The notes under the pieces were generated by a model. It worked only from the letters and a program-made list of their open reading frames with translations. It was not told the DNA's origin and did no database searches. Positions 7,629-16,574 of a stretch of DNA of 64,000 bases are shown one piece after another (positions within the stretch are counted from its first letter, which is position 1; every line of letters starts with the position of its first letter). This stretch comes from Pseudomonas sp. IPO3778 (GTDB lineage Bacteria; Pseudomonadota; Gammaproteobacteria; Pseudomonadales; Pseudomonadaceae). Position numbers and translations under genes: made by a program. Location: positions 1-64,000 of the forward strand of contig NZ_JACARC010000045.1 of the NCBI RefSeq assembly GCF_013386825.1. The letters run 5' to 3'.

Positions 7629-8732
7629 ATGGGCGGTCCCACCTCGACATTTATCCTCGGCCTTGGCCTGCTGGCGCTGCTGAGTGGCTGCGGCCAGGAA
7701 AAACCCGAACCCAAGGAACATTCCCGGGTGTTCGTGCTGACCGTGAAACCCACAGACTTTGCCGCCGCCGTCACCTTGACCGGTGACATCCAGGCGCGGG
7801 TGCAGACGGACCTGTCATTCCGCGTTGGCGGCAAGATCATCCAGCGCATGGTGGATGTCGGTGACCGGGTCAGTGCCAAGCAGGTGCTGGCCAAGCTCGA
7901 CCCGAAAGATTTGCAGACCAATGTCGATTCCGCCCAGGCCCAGGTGGTCGCCGAACAGGCACGGGTCAAACAGACCGCCGCCGCCTTCGTGCGCCAGGAA
8001 AAACTCCTGCCCAAGGGCTACACCAGCCGCAGCGAATACGACGCCGCCCAGGCCGCGCTGCGCAGCAGTCAGAGCGCGCTGACCGCCGCCCAGGCGCAGT
8101 TGGCCAACGCCCGCGAGCAGTTGGGCTACACCTCGCTGATCGCCGACGCGCCGGGCATCATCACCGCCCGCCAGGCCGAGGTGGGCCAGGTGGTGCAAGC
8201 CACCGTGCCGATTTTCAGCCTGGCCCGGGATGGCGAGCGGGACGCGGTGTTCAACGTCTATGAGTCGCTGCTGGTGGAGCCGCCACCGGACAAACCGATC
8301 ACCGTCAGCCTGCTGGATAATCCGCAGATTACCGCCGTGGGCAAGGTCCGCGAAGTCACCCCGGCCGTGGCCGCGAATACCGGCACGGTGCAAGTCAAAA
8401 TCGCCCTCGACGCGCTGCCCAAGGGCATGCAATTGGGTTCGGTGGTCAGCGCCACGGCCAACGGTCCGGCCAAGGCCAGCATTGAATTGCCGTGGGCTGC
8501 CCTGACCAAAGACATCAGCGCGCCGGCGGTGTGGTTGGTGGACGCTGACGGCAAGGCGCAACTGCACAAGGTCACGGTCGCGCGCTACCTCACCGGCAAA
8601 GTGATCATCAGCGACGGCCTCAAGGGTGGCGAAAAAGTCGTGGTGGCCGGTGGGCAATTGCTGCACCCCGGCATGATCGTGGAAATCGCCCAGCCGCCGG
8701 ATCAGGCCCAGGCCCAGGGAGTGCAGCCATGA
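7629..8732 (+). CDS. triA: RND efflux periplasmic adaptor 1 (TriA-like)
   Basis: A 367-residue membrane fusion protein. The lipobox LLSGC (Cys at about 21) predicts a lipid anchor in the inner membrane. Domains in order are N-terminal beta strand, lipoyl half, alpha-helical hairpin (about 95-165, rich in Ala and Gln), lipoyl half with DAPGIITARQAEVGQ, beta-barrel and membrane-proximal domain. An AAAAGGAG ribosome binding site precedes the ATG. Its stop overlaps the next gene by 4 bp. Two adaptor genes followed by one RND pump is the TriABC arrangement of P. aeruginosa, where the pump exports triclosan. Confidence 0.8.
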   Translation: MGGPTSTFILGLGLLALLSGCGQEKPEPKEHSRVFVLTVKPTDFAAAVTLTGDIQARVQTDLSFRVGGKIIQRMVDVGDRVSAKQVLAKLDPKDLQTNVDSAQAQVVAEQARVKQTAAAFVRQEKLLPKGYTSRSEYDAAQAALRSSQSALTAAQAQLANAREQLGYTSLIADAPGIITARQAEVGQVVQATVPIFSLARDGERDAVFNVYESLLVEPPPDKPITVSLLDNPQITAVGKVREVTPAVAANTGTVQVKIALDALPKGMQLGSVVSATANGPAKASIELPWAALTKDISAPAVWLVDADGKAQLHKVTVARYLTGKVIISDGLKGGEKVVVAGGQLLHPGMIVEIAQPPDQAQAQGVQP

Positions 8733-9799
8733 AGCGCCTGACAGTTTTACTCGCCGCCAGCCTGTGGTTGGTGGCGTGCTCCAAGGAAGAACCGGCGCCG
8801 GAACCGGTGCGCCCGGTGTTGTCGATTGAAGTGAAGTCCGAAGACCAGGAAAACCTCGGCCGCTTCGCCGGTACCATCCAGGCCCGCTACGAAAGCAACC
8901 TGGGTTTCCGTGTGCCCGGCCGCATCGCCCGCCGCGCGGTGGACGTGGGCGCTGAGGTGGAGCAGGGCGCGTTGCTGGCCGTGCTCGACCCCACCGACCA
9001 ACAGAACCAGTTGCGCGCCGCCCAGGGTGACCTGGCCCGGGTGCAGGCCCAGTGGATCAACGCCCAGGCCAACGCACGCCGCCAGCAAGAGCTGTTCAAC
9101 CGTGGCGTCGGCGCCCAGGCCCAACTGGACATCGCCCAGACCGACCTGAAAACCACCCAAGCGTCCCTCGACCAGGCCAGGGCTTCGGTCAACCAGGCCA
9201 AGGACCAGCTCAACTACGCCGAACTGCGCACCGATCACGCGGGCATTGTCACCGCGTGGAATGCCGAGGCCGGCCAGGTGGTTGCGGCCGGGCAGCAAGT
9301 GGTGACCCTGGCGCGTCCCGACATCAAGGAAGCCGTTATCGATTTGCCCGCCGGCCTCGCCGAGCGCCTGCCGCCGGATGTGGTGTTCCTGGTGGCCGGG
9401 CAGATGGACCCGAACGTCAGCACCACCGCCACCGTGCGCGAGATCGAACCCCAGGCCCAAAGCGCCACCCGCACCCGCCGTGCGCGCCTGACCCTGGCCG
9501 AGACGCCCCCCGCGTTTCGCCTCGGCACCGCCATCAGCGTCACCCTCAGTTCGGCCATCGCCCCCCGCATCGAGCTGCCCCTGACGGCCTTGCAGGAAGC
9601 GGACGGCAAAACCCGCATCTGGGTGATCGACCCCCAAAGCCAGACCGTGCAGCCGCGCGATGTCACCCTCGTCAGCCGTGACGCCGACAGCGCCTTGCTC
9701 AACGCCGGCGTCAAACCCGGCGAGCGCGTGGTCAGTGCCGGCGTGAACAGCCTGAAACCCGGGCAAAAAGTCAAAATCGACGAGGACAGCCCGCGATGA
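8729..9799 (+). CDS. triB: RND efflux periplasmic adaptor 2 (TriB-like)
   Basis: A 356-residue membrane fusion protein paralogous to the preceding one. Its lipobox reads LVACS (Cys at about 14). It has the same domain order, with a helical hairpin at about 90-160 and a second lipoyl motif TDHAGIVTAWNAEAGQ. Its stop codon overlaps the pump gene start (ATGA). In P. aeruginosa both adaptors are needed for a working TriABC pump, probably as a mixed hexamer. Confidence 0.8.
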   Translation: MKRLTVLLAASLWLVACSKEEPAPEPVRPVLSIEVKSEDQENLGRFAGTIQARYESNLGFRVPGRIARRAVDVGAEVEQGALLAVLDPTDQQNQLRAAQGDLARVQAQWINAQANARRQQELFNRGVGAQAQLDIAQTDLKTTQASLDQARASVNQAKDQLNYAELRTDHAGIVTAWNAEAGQVVAAGQQVVTLARPDIKEAVIDLPAGLAERLPPDVVFLVAGQMDPNVSTTATVREIEPQAQSATRTRRARLTLAETPPAFRLGTAISVTLSSAIAPRIELPLTALQEADGKTRIWVIDPQSQTVQPRDVTLVSRDADSALLNAGVKPGERVVSAGVNSLKPGQKVKIDEDSPR

Positions 9800-12700
9800 A
9801 AGGGAGCTTCAACTTATCCGACTGGGCCCTCAAGCATCAGTCCTTCGTCTGGTACCTGATGTTCGTCGCGCTGCTGATGGGCGTGTTCTCGTACATGAAC
9901 CTGGGCCGCGAGGAAGACCCCTCGTTCACCATCAAGACCATGGTGATCCAGACCCGCTGGCCCGGCGCGACCCAGGAAGAAACCCTCAAGCAGGTCACCG
10001 ACCGCATCGAGAAAAAACTCGAAGAGCTGGACTCCCTCGACTACGTGAAAAGCTACACCCGGCCCGGTGAGTCCACGGTGTTTGTGTTCCTCAAGGACAC
10101 CACCAGCGCCAAGGCCATTCCTGAGATCTGGTACCAGGTCCGCAAGAAGATCGACGACATCCGCGGCAGCTTTCCCCAAGGCTTGCAGGGGCCGGCGTTC
10201 AACGACGAGTTCGGTGATGTCTTCGGCTCCATCTACGCCTTTACCGCCGATGGCCTGTCGATGCGCCAGTTGCGTGATTATGTGGAGCAGGCGCGCGCCG
10301 AGATCCGTTCGGTGCCGGGGCTGGGCAAGGTCGAGATGATCGGCCAGCAGGACGAAGTGATTTACCTGAATTTCTCCACCCGCAAACTCGCAGCCCTGGG
10401 GATTGATCAGCGCCAGGTGGTGCAGAGCCTGCAATCGCAGAACGCGGTGACGCCCGCCGGGGTGATCGAGGCGGGGCCGGAGCGGATTTCGGTGCGCACC
10501 TCCGGGCAATTCGCCTCGGAGAAGGACCTGGCCAACGTTAACCTGCGGCTCAATGACCGGTTCTATCGCTTGGCCGACGTGGCGGAAATCACCCGTGGCT
10601 ATGTCGACCCGTCGACGCCGATGTTCCGCTTCAACGGCAAGCCCGCCATCGGTTTGGCCATCGCCATGCAGAAGGGCGGCAACATCCAGGACTTCGGCAA
10701 GGCCCTGCACACACGCATGGACGAGCTGACCGCCGACCTGCCGGTGGGTGTGGGTGTGCACAAGGTTTCCGATCAGGCGGAAGTGGTGGAAGAGGCCGTC
10801 GGCGGCTTCACCAGCGCGCTATTTGAAGCGGTGATCATCGTGCTGGTGGTGAGCTTTATCAGCCTTGGCGTGCGCGCCGGGTTGGTGGTGGCCTGTTCGA
10901 TTCCCCTGGTGCTGGCGCTGGTGTTTGTGTTCATGGAATACAGCGGCATCACCATGCAGCGGGTGTCGCTGGGCGCCTTGATCATCGCCCTCGGCCTGTT
11001 GGTGGACGATGCAATGATCACCGTGGAGATGATGATCACCCGCCTGGAAAAAGGCGAAACCAAGGAACAGGCGGCGACGTTCGCCTACACCTCCACGGCG
11101 TTCCCGATGTTGACCGGCACGCTGGTGACCGTCGCCGGGTTTGTGCCGATCGGCCTCAATGCCAGCTCGGCGGGTGAATACACCTTCACCTTGTTCGCGG
11201 TGATTGCCGTGGCGATGCTGGTGTCGTGGGTGGTCGCGGTGTTGTTCGCGCCGGTGCTCGGCGTGCATATCCTCAGCAGCAAGGTCAAACCTCACAGCGC
11301 CGAGCCGGGCCGCGTGGGGCGGGCGTTCAATGGCGGCATGCTCTGGGCCATGCGCAATCGCTGGTGGGCCATCGGCATTACCGTATTGCTGTTCGTAGCC
11401 TCGGTGTTTTCCATGCAGTTTGTGCAGAACCAGTTTTTCCCGTCTTCGGACCGTCCGGAAATCCTCGTCGACCTCAACCTGCCGCAAAACGCCTCGATCA
11501 ATGAAACCCGCAAGGCCGTCGACCGCTTTGAAGCCATCATCAAAGACGACCCCGACATCGCCCGCTGGAGCACCTACATCGGCCAGGGCGCAATCCGTTT
11601 CTATCTGCCTCTGGACCAGCAACTGGAGAACCCGTACTACGCGCAGTTGGTGATTGTCAGCAAAGGCCTGAAAGAACGCGGCGCGTTGATTGCCCGCCTG
11701 CAAAAACGCCTGCGGGAAGATTTTGTGGGCGTGGGCAGCTTTGTGCAGCCACTGGAAATGGGCCCGCCGGTGGGGCGTCCGATCCAGTACCGGGTGTCTG
11801 GCAAGGACATCGACCAGGTGCGCAAACACGCGATCGAACTGGCGACCATGCTGGATAAAAATACCCATATGGGCGAGATCATCTACGACTGGAACGAGCC
11901 GGGCAAAGTCCTGCGGGTGGACATCGCCCAGGACAAGGCGCGGCAATTGGGGCTGTCGTCGGAAGATGTGGCGCAGTTGATGAACAGCGTGGTCAGTGGC
12001 GCGTCGGTGACCCAGGTGCATGACGATATCTACCTGATCAACGTGGTCGGCCGTGCCGAAGATGCCGAGCGCGGTACGCCGGAAACCTTGCAGAACCTGC
12101 AGATCGTCACGCCCAACGGCACCTCGATTCCGCTGCTGGCATTCGCCACCGTGCGCTATGAACTTGAACAGCCGCTGGTGTGGCGACGCGACCGCAAGCC
12201 GACCATCACCATCAAGGCGGCAGTGCGCGACGACATGCAGCCGACCGACCTGGTGAAACAGCTCAAGCCGGAAATCGACCAGTTCAACGCCGCATTGCCG
12301 GTGGGTTACAAGGTCGCTACCGGCGGCACCGTGGAAGAAAGCGGCAAGGCCCAGGGCCCGATTGCCAAAGTGGTGCCGCTGATGCTGTTCTTGATGGCGA
12401 CCTTCCTGATGATCCAGCTGCACAGCGTGCAGAAGATGTTCCTGGTGGCCAGCGTTGCGCCGCTGGGGTTGATTGGCGTGGTGTTGGCGCTGATTCCCAC
12501 GGGCACGCCCATGGGCTTTGTGGCGATCCTGGGGATCCTTGCATTGATCGGCATCATCATCCGCAACTCGGTGATCCTGGTGACGCAGATCGACGCCTAC
12601 GAACGCGACGGCTATACGCCGTGGGACGCGGTGGTGGAAGCCACCGAGCACCGGCGCCGGCCAATCCTGCTGACCGCAGCGGCGGCCAGCCTGGGCATGA

Positions 12701-12849
12701 TCCCCATCGCCCGGGAAGTGTTCTGGGGGCCAATGGCCTATGCGATGATCGGCGGCATTATCATTGCGACGTTGCTGACGCTGCTGTTTTTGCCGGCGCT
12801 GTATGTGGCCTGGTACAAGATTCGCGAGCCGAAGAAAGACCAAGCCTGA
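9796..12849 (+). CDS. triC: RND efflux pump inner-membrane transporter (TriC-like)
   Basis: A 1017-residue hydrophobe/amphiphile efflux RND transporter, the usual length. The first membrane helix follows LSDWALKHQS. Large periplasmic loops alternate with twelve predicted helices, and the proton-relay helix 4 motif GLLVDDAMITVEM carries the paired Asp residues. Third gene of the triABC operon. No outer-membrane channel gene is present; P. aeruginosa TriABC uses OpmH encoded elsewhere, and the same is likely here. Confidence 0.85.
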   Translation: MKGSFNLSDWALKHQSFVWYLMFVALLMGVFSYMNLGREEDPSFTIKTMVIQTRWPGATQEETLKQVTDRIEKKLEELDSLDYVKSYTRPGESTVFVFLKDTTSAKAIPEIWYQVRKKIDDIRGSFPQGLQGPAFNDEFGDVFGSIYAFTADGLSMRQLRDYVEQARAEIRSVPGLGKVEMIGQQDEVIYLNFSTRKLAALGIDQRQVVQSLQSQNAVTPAGVIEAGPERISVRTSGQFASEKDLANVNLRLNDRFYRLADVAEITRGYVDPSTPMFRFNGKPAIGLAIAMQKGGNIQDFGKALHTRMDELTADLPVGVGVHKVSDQAEVVEEAVGGFTSALFEAVIIVLVVSFISLGVRAGLVVACSIPLVLALVFVFMEYSGITMQRVSLGALIIALGLLVDDAMITVEMMITRLEKGETKEQAATFAYTSTAFPMLTGTLVTVAGFVPIGLNASSAGEYTFTLFAVIAVAMLVSWVVAVLFAPVLGVHILSSKVKPHSAEPGRVGRAFNGGMLWAMRNRWWAIGITVLLFVASVFSMQFVQNQFFPSSDRPEILVDLNLPQNASINETRKAVDRFEAIIKDDPDIARWSTYIGQGAIRFYLPLDQQLENPYYAQLVIVSKGLKERGALIARLQKRLREDFVGVGSFVQPLEMGPPVGRPIQYRVSGKDIDQVRKHAIELATMLDKNTHMGEIIYDWNEPGKVLRVDIAQDKARQLGLSSEDVAQLMNSVVSGASVTQVHDDIYLINVVGRAEDAERGTPETLQNLQIVTPNGTSIPLLAFATVRYELEQPLVWRRDRKPTITIKAAVRDDMQPTDLVKQLKPEIDQFNAALPVGYKVATGGTVEESGKAQGPIAKVVPLMLFLMATFLMIQLHSVQKMFLVASVAPLGLIGVVLALIPTGTPMGFVAILGILALIGIIIRNSVILVTQIDAYERDGYTPWDAVVEATEHRRRPILLTAAAASLGMIPIAREVFWGPMAYAMIGGIIIATLLTLLFLPALYVAWYKIREPKKDQA

Positions 12850-12863
12850 CAGCCAGTGCGATG

Positions 12864-12906
12864 ACATTCCTACATGGACGTGGGAATGTTCCCTGAAACA
12901 TTTTTT
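12864..12906 (+). terminator. Probable terminator of triABC
   Basis: Two mutually overlapping hairpins. ACATTCC (12864-12870) pairs with GGAATGT (12883-12889). Alternatively AATGTT (12885-12890) pairs with AACATT (12897-12902) and runs into a T tract. The second is the classical shape but is AT-rich and weak. Confidence 0.45.
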
Positions 12907-12968
12907 GCCCTTGGCTCCCGGTCAATTGTTTTACCCTCCGGGCCTGATCCTTTGCCAAGGCTTGGCCC

Positions 12969-15152
12969 ATGCCTTATTTCCTGCTGGTTTGTACCTTGTT
13001 GCTGTCGCCCGTGGCCCTTGCCGGCACGGTGCTGGAGAACGCCCTGTGGCGCGTTGAGCTGGACCCGGCGACTCTCGCGATCCATGTCACTCCCCGCGAC
13101 AAGACCGCCGTCCAGGCTTCAGGCGGTGTCCCTGCGCACAGGGTCAACCCGCTCTCCCAAAGCGCCAGTCAGGCCAGTTGGCAATGGGACGATGGCGCCT
13201 ATCGCCTGAGCGCCACCCTCGATCAGCGGGATCTCGCTCTGACAATCACTGCCCGTGATGCCGGTGAGCTGCCGATCCTCCAGCAACCCGCCAGTGCCAT
13301 GGGCAAGGGCCTGATCTGGCCCCTGGCCGAAGGGCACTACGTGCCGGCGGGCAGTGCCGTGTGGCAAAAATTCCTGCTGGAACAGGGCGACGTCAACACC
13401 ACCCAAGACCTCAGCCTGCCGCTGTGGGGGGTGGACCACGGCACGTTCACCCTCAACTGGCTGATGACCAATCCCTATAACAATCGCCTGCATTGGCAGG
13501 CTGACGGCAAAGGGCTGGCGTTGTCCGCTGCCCATGAATTCACCACGCTGGACCCCGCCGCGCCGATGACCCTGCTGTTGCACCTGGGCGAAAGCGACCC
13601 GCTGGCCGGTGCCAAGCGTTATCGCCAATGGCTGGTGGCACAGGGGCGTTATGAACCGTTGGCGGACAAGCTGCGGCAAACCCCTGAAGCGGAAAAACTG
13701 CTGGGGGCCAGCCATCTCTACCTGTGGGGCAATGATCTTCTGGGCCCGGGCGATGTGCGCGATTGGCCGCAACTGCTCAAGCTTTTACGCAGCGGCAAAG
13801 GGCTGGCGGCTGAATTGAATGGCCTGCTCGACAAGGAAGCGGCCCATGTTCGGCAGGTCAAGCAGCCCTATGAACAAGGCGTACTCCTGCGGGGCCTGAA
13901 CGCCGCAATAAACAAAAAAGCCCGGCAGGGTTGGCAGCCCGCCACCGAGCCCGACATGATCCAACTCGCCGAGGGTTATGGTGCATTGCGCAGTGAGTTG
14001 GCCGTGGCCTTTGCCGGTGCCTTGAGCGCCACGCCCGAGACCTGGGGCAACACCTTGTCGGTCACCCGCGCGCTGAAAGACGCGGGTCTTAAACGCCTGC
14101 TGGTGACCCAGGGCGAAGGCTGGGAAGGCGGGCTCTGGCACCCTGAAGCGGTCAAGGCCGGGGTCGACGCCGGTTACTTGATGGCGCCCTACGACTCTTA
14201 TGAAACGGCGTTGTCCGCCACCGAAAATCCCGACTGGACCACCGCCCACCTGGGTAGCAAGGCCTACGGCGAGTGCGCGATTGTGTTGAAGGGCGGCCAA
14301 TTGAAGACCGGCTTCCAGAAGTCTGGCCACTACACCGACCCGCGTTGTGTGCGGCCGTTGCTGGAAGCGCGAATCAAGGCCGTGCAAGCCAAGTCCGGGT
14401 TCAATGCCTGGTTCCTTGATGCCTATGCCACCAGCATGTTGTTCGACAGCTATCGCCCGGGTGCGAGCCTGACCCAGGCACAGAATGCCGAAGGCAACAT
14501 CGACGCTTCGCGCTGGATCAGTACGGTGCTCAAGCTGCCGGCAGGGTCCGAGGACGGCAACGCGATTACTGCGCAGGGCATCCTGTTTGCCCACGGCATG
14601 CAAACGCCAGTGCTGGGCTGGGGAGACAAGGAGATGACCCAGGACAAGCAGTCGCCGTATTACGTGGGCGCCTGGTACCCGCCGGAACAGCCGGCGGTGT
14701 TCTTCAAGTCAGTGCCGTTGAAGGAACCGTTTCGTACGGTCTACTTTGACCCGGCGATGCGCCTGCCGCTGTACCAGGCGGTGTTCCACGGCTCGGTGAT
14801 CACCACGCACCATTGGCTGTTCGACAGCCTGAAGCTGAGCAATGTGCGGCGGGAGAACGAGCTGACGCAACTGCTGTACAACGTGCCGCCGCTGTATCAC
14901 TTGAGTGCGGCGACGGTGAAGCAGCGTTTGCCGTTGATTCAACGTCAGGATGAATTTTTCCGCCCGCTGCATGAGCGGTTGGCGACTCAGGCCATGACGG
15001 ATTTCCGCTGGTTGACGGCAGACAGGCAGGTGCAGCAGACCACGTTTGCGGATGGGACGCGGTTGGTGGCGAATTTTGCTGAGGGCAGTATCACGGCGTT
15101 TGTGCCGGGTGCGCAGGCGGTGGTGTATCAGGTGGATCAGGGGGGGCTGTGA
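12969..15152 (+). CDS. Secreted glycoside hydrolase-like protein
   Basis: A 727-residue protein with a clear signal peptide (residues 1-18, ending ALAG). The first 220 residues are beta-rich, like the N-terminal super-sandwich of large retaining glycosidases. A central region (about 340-560) has alternating helices and strands of a TIM barrel, with GWEGGLWHPEA, MAPYDSYE and FNAWFLDAYATSMLFDSY; the last resembles the nucleophile-Asp strand of GH101/GH129-like enzymes. The C-terminus is a small beta domain. It is monocistronic and stands between triC and a REP pair. The family assignment is tentative; the secretion signal and enzyme-like fold pattern are firmer than the substrate. Confidence 0.55.
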   Translation: MPYFLLVCTLLLSPVALAGTVLENALWRVELDPATLAIHVTPRDKTAVQASGGVPAHRVNPLSQSASQASWQWDDGAYRLSATLDQRDLALTITARDAGELPILQQPASAMGKGLIWPLAEGHYVPAGSAVWQKFLLEQGDVNTTQDLSLPLWGVDHGTFTLNWLMTNPYNNRLHWQADGKGLALSAAHEFTTLDPAAPMTLLLHLGESDPLAGAKRYRQWLVAQGRYEPLADKLRQTPEAEKLLGASHLYLWGNDLLGPGDVRDWPQLLKLLRSGKGLAAELNGLLDKEAAHVRQVKQPYEQGVLLRGLNAAINKKARQGWQPATEPDMIQLAEGYGALRSELAVAFAGALSATPETWGNTLSVTRALKDAGLKRLLVTQGEGWEGGLWHPEAVKAGVDAGYLMAPYDSYETALSATENPDWTTAHLGSKAYGECAIVLKGGQLKTGFQKSGHYTDPRCVRPLLEARIKAVQAKSGFNAWFLDAYATSMLFDSYRPGASLTQAQNAEGNIDASRWISTVLKLPAGSEDGNAITAQGILFAHGMQTPVLGWGDKEMTQDKQSPYYVGAWYPPEQPAVFFKSVPLKEPFRTVYFDPAMRLPLYQAVFHGSVITTHHWLFDSLKLSNVRRENELTQLLYNVPPLYHLSAATVKQRLPLIQRQDEFFRPLHERLATQAMTDFRWLTADRQVQQTTFADGTRLVANFAEGSITAFVPGAQAVVYQVDQGGL

Positions 15153-15157
15153 ATCCA

Positions 15158-15238
15158 TCGCAGGCAAGCCAGCTCCCACATTTGACCGCGTTGCCAGCGC
15201 TTGCACCGATCAAATGTGGGAGCCGGGCTTGCCCGCGA
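15158..15238. repeat. REP pair in outward orientation
   Basis: TCGCAGGCAAGCCAGCTCCCAC (15158-15179 in full) is followed by GTGGGAGCCGGGCTTGCCCGC (15216-15238 in full). The pair order is CTCCCAC...GTGGGAG, the reverse of the standard REPINs in this window, and it sits between the convergent ends of the glycosidase-like and methyltransferase genes. Confidence 0.8.
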
Positions 15239-15263
15239 TAAGACCAGTTCAGGCAATGCAGCT

Positions 15264-15890
15264 CTAAACTTTCTTCCACACACTCGCCAGCCACGGCTGT
15301 TGTTCCCGAGGCAATCCCGCCGGCCGGAAGTAATGCTCCAACTCCACAAACCCTGCCGCCGTCAGCAGTTCCTGCCAGGCTTGCAAGTCGTGGTACGAGC
15401 CATACCGCGGCCCATTCCAACCTTCCTGGTTTTCACCCCGAGGGTTCGAACTGAACAACACGCCACCCACCTTCAACGCCCCATGCAACTGCCCGAGCAC
15501 CCGCGGCAGTTCCTGCTTGGGAATATGAAACAGCACCGCATTGGCGAAGATCCCGTCGAAGCGTCCGGCGGGCAAATCGAGCTTCAGAAAGTCCTGCTGC
15601 AGCACTTCACAGCCGCTGTCTTCCCGGGCCATTTGCGCAAAACGCTCGGAGCCATCAAGCCCCACCGCGATGTGCCCCATGCGGGTAAACGTCTGCAAGT
15701 CCCGCCCCGGCCCGCAGCCGAAATCCAGCACGGTAAACGGCGCGTCGCCCTGGATATGTCGCAACAACGCATCGATGTTCTGGCTCACGTCGTGGTCACG
15801 GGTGCCTTCACGAAAGTCCTCGGCCACCTTGTTGTAGTGGCCGAGGGTGGTGGACGTGATCTGGTCGAGGTCATCAGGGGCGAGTTTCAT
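15264..15890 (-). CDS. Class I SAM-dependent methyltransferase
   Basis: A 208-residue cytoplasmic methyltransferase of the Methyltransf_11/25 type. The SAM-binding motif I is VLDFGCGPGRDL (about 53-64), motif II is VGLDGSERFAQMAR and motif IV is FDGIFANAVLFHIP. The N-terminus carries HYNKVAEDFREGT, common in small-molecule methyltransferases. It starts 39 bp after the metI stop codon and may be the last gene of the leftward sulfur operon. The acceptor is unknown. Confidence 0.8.
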   Translation of the reverse strand: MKLAPDDLDQITSTTLGHYNKVAEDFREGTRDHDVSQNIDALLRHIQGDAPFTVLDFGCGPGRDLQTFTRMGHIAVGLDGSERFAQMAREDSGCEVLQQDFLKLDLPAGRFDGIFANAVLFHIPKQELPRVLGQLHGALKVGGVLFSSNPRGENQEGWNGPRYGSYHDLQAWQELLTAAGFVELEHYFRPAGLPREQQPWLASVWKKV

Positions 15891-15929
15891 GGCGGGTCAT
15901 ACCGGGCGCTGAGAGGGCCCGACTATACC

Positions 15930-16574
15930 TCACCTCTTGTTCAGAACCCTGGCCAACCGATCGCCGCCCAACTGAATCACCGCCACCAGGATCACCAGCA
16001 GCACGATCACCGTGAGCATGATCTGGGTATCAAAACGCTGATACCCATAGCGATAGGCAATATCCCCCAGGCCGCCAGCCCCAATCGCCCCGGCCATGGC
16101 CGAGGAGTTGATCATCGTCACCAGGGTAATCGTGAACCCACCGACAATCCCCGGCAGCGCCTCCGGCAACAGCACGTGCCGGACGATATGCCAGCGCCGG
16201 CAACCCATGGCTTGCGCCGCCTCGATCAGGCCGTGATCGACTTCGCGCAAGCTGACCTCGGCGATCCGCGCAAAAAACGGCGTGGCCGCAATGGTCAACG
16301 GCACCACGGCCGCCCACACGCCATAGGTGGTGCCGACGATCAGCCGGGTGAACGGAATCAGCGCCACCATCAGAATCAAAAACGGAATCGAGCGGAATAG
16401 GTTAACGAACGCCCCCAGCACCCGATTCAACGCGGGCGCCTGATAGATGCCGCCCTTGTCGCTGGTCACCAGGAACACCGCCAGGGGAATGCCCACCAGC
16501 AGCGCGATCAGCGACGACACGCCGACCATCAACAGCGTGTCGATGGCGCCCTGCAATAAACGATCAAACCACAT
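15930..16574 (-). CDS. metI: Methionine-type ABC transporter permease
   Basis: A 214-residue inner-membrane permease of the MetI family. I chose the ATG at 16574 (protein MWFDRLLQG...) because the longer reading extends into metN coding sequence with an unlikely N-terminus. Five membrane segments are predicted. The EAA-loop motif is EAAQAMGCRRWHIVRHVLLPEA (about 131-152), followed by SAMAGAIGAGGLGD, typical of MetI. The start overlaps the metN stop by 11 bp. Confidence 0.9.
   Translation of the reverse strand: MWFDRLLQGAIDTLLMVGVSSLIALLVGIPLAVFLVTSDKGGIYQAPALNRVLGAFVNLFRSIPFLILMVALIPFTRLIVGTTYGVWAAVVPLTIAATPFFARIAEVSLREVDHGLIEAAQAMGCRRWHIVRHVLLPEALPGIVGGFTITLVTMINSSAMAGAIGAGGLGDIAYRYGYQRFDTQIMLTVIVLLVILVAVIQLGGDRLARVLNKR

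Noticed and set aside
10819..12867. 682-codon leftward open frame opposite triC
   Set aside because: It is a shadow of the RND pump gene in high-GC DNA: His/Gln/Arg-rich translation, no domain, no ribosome binding site.
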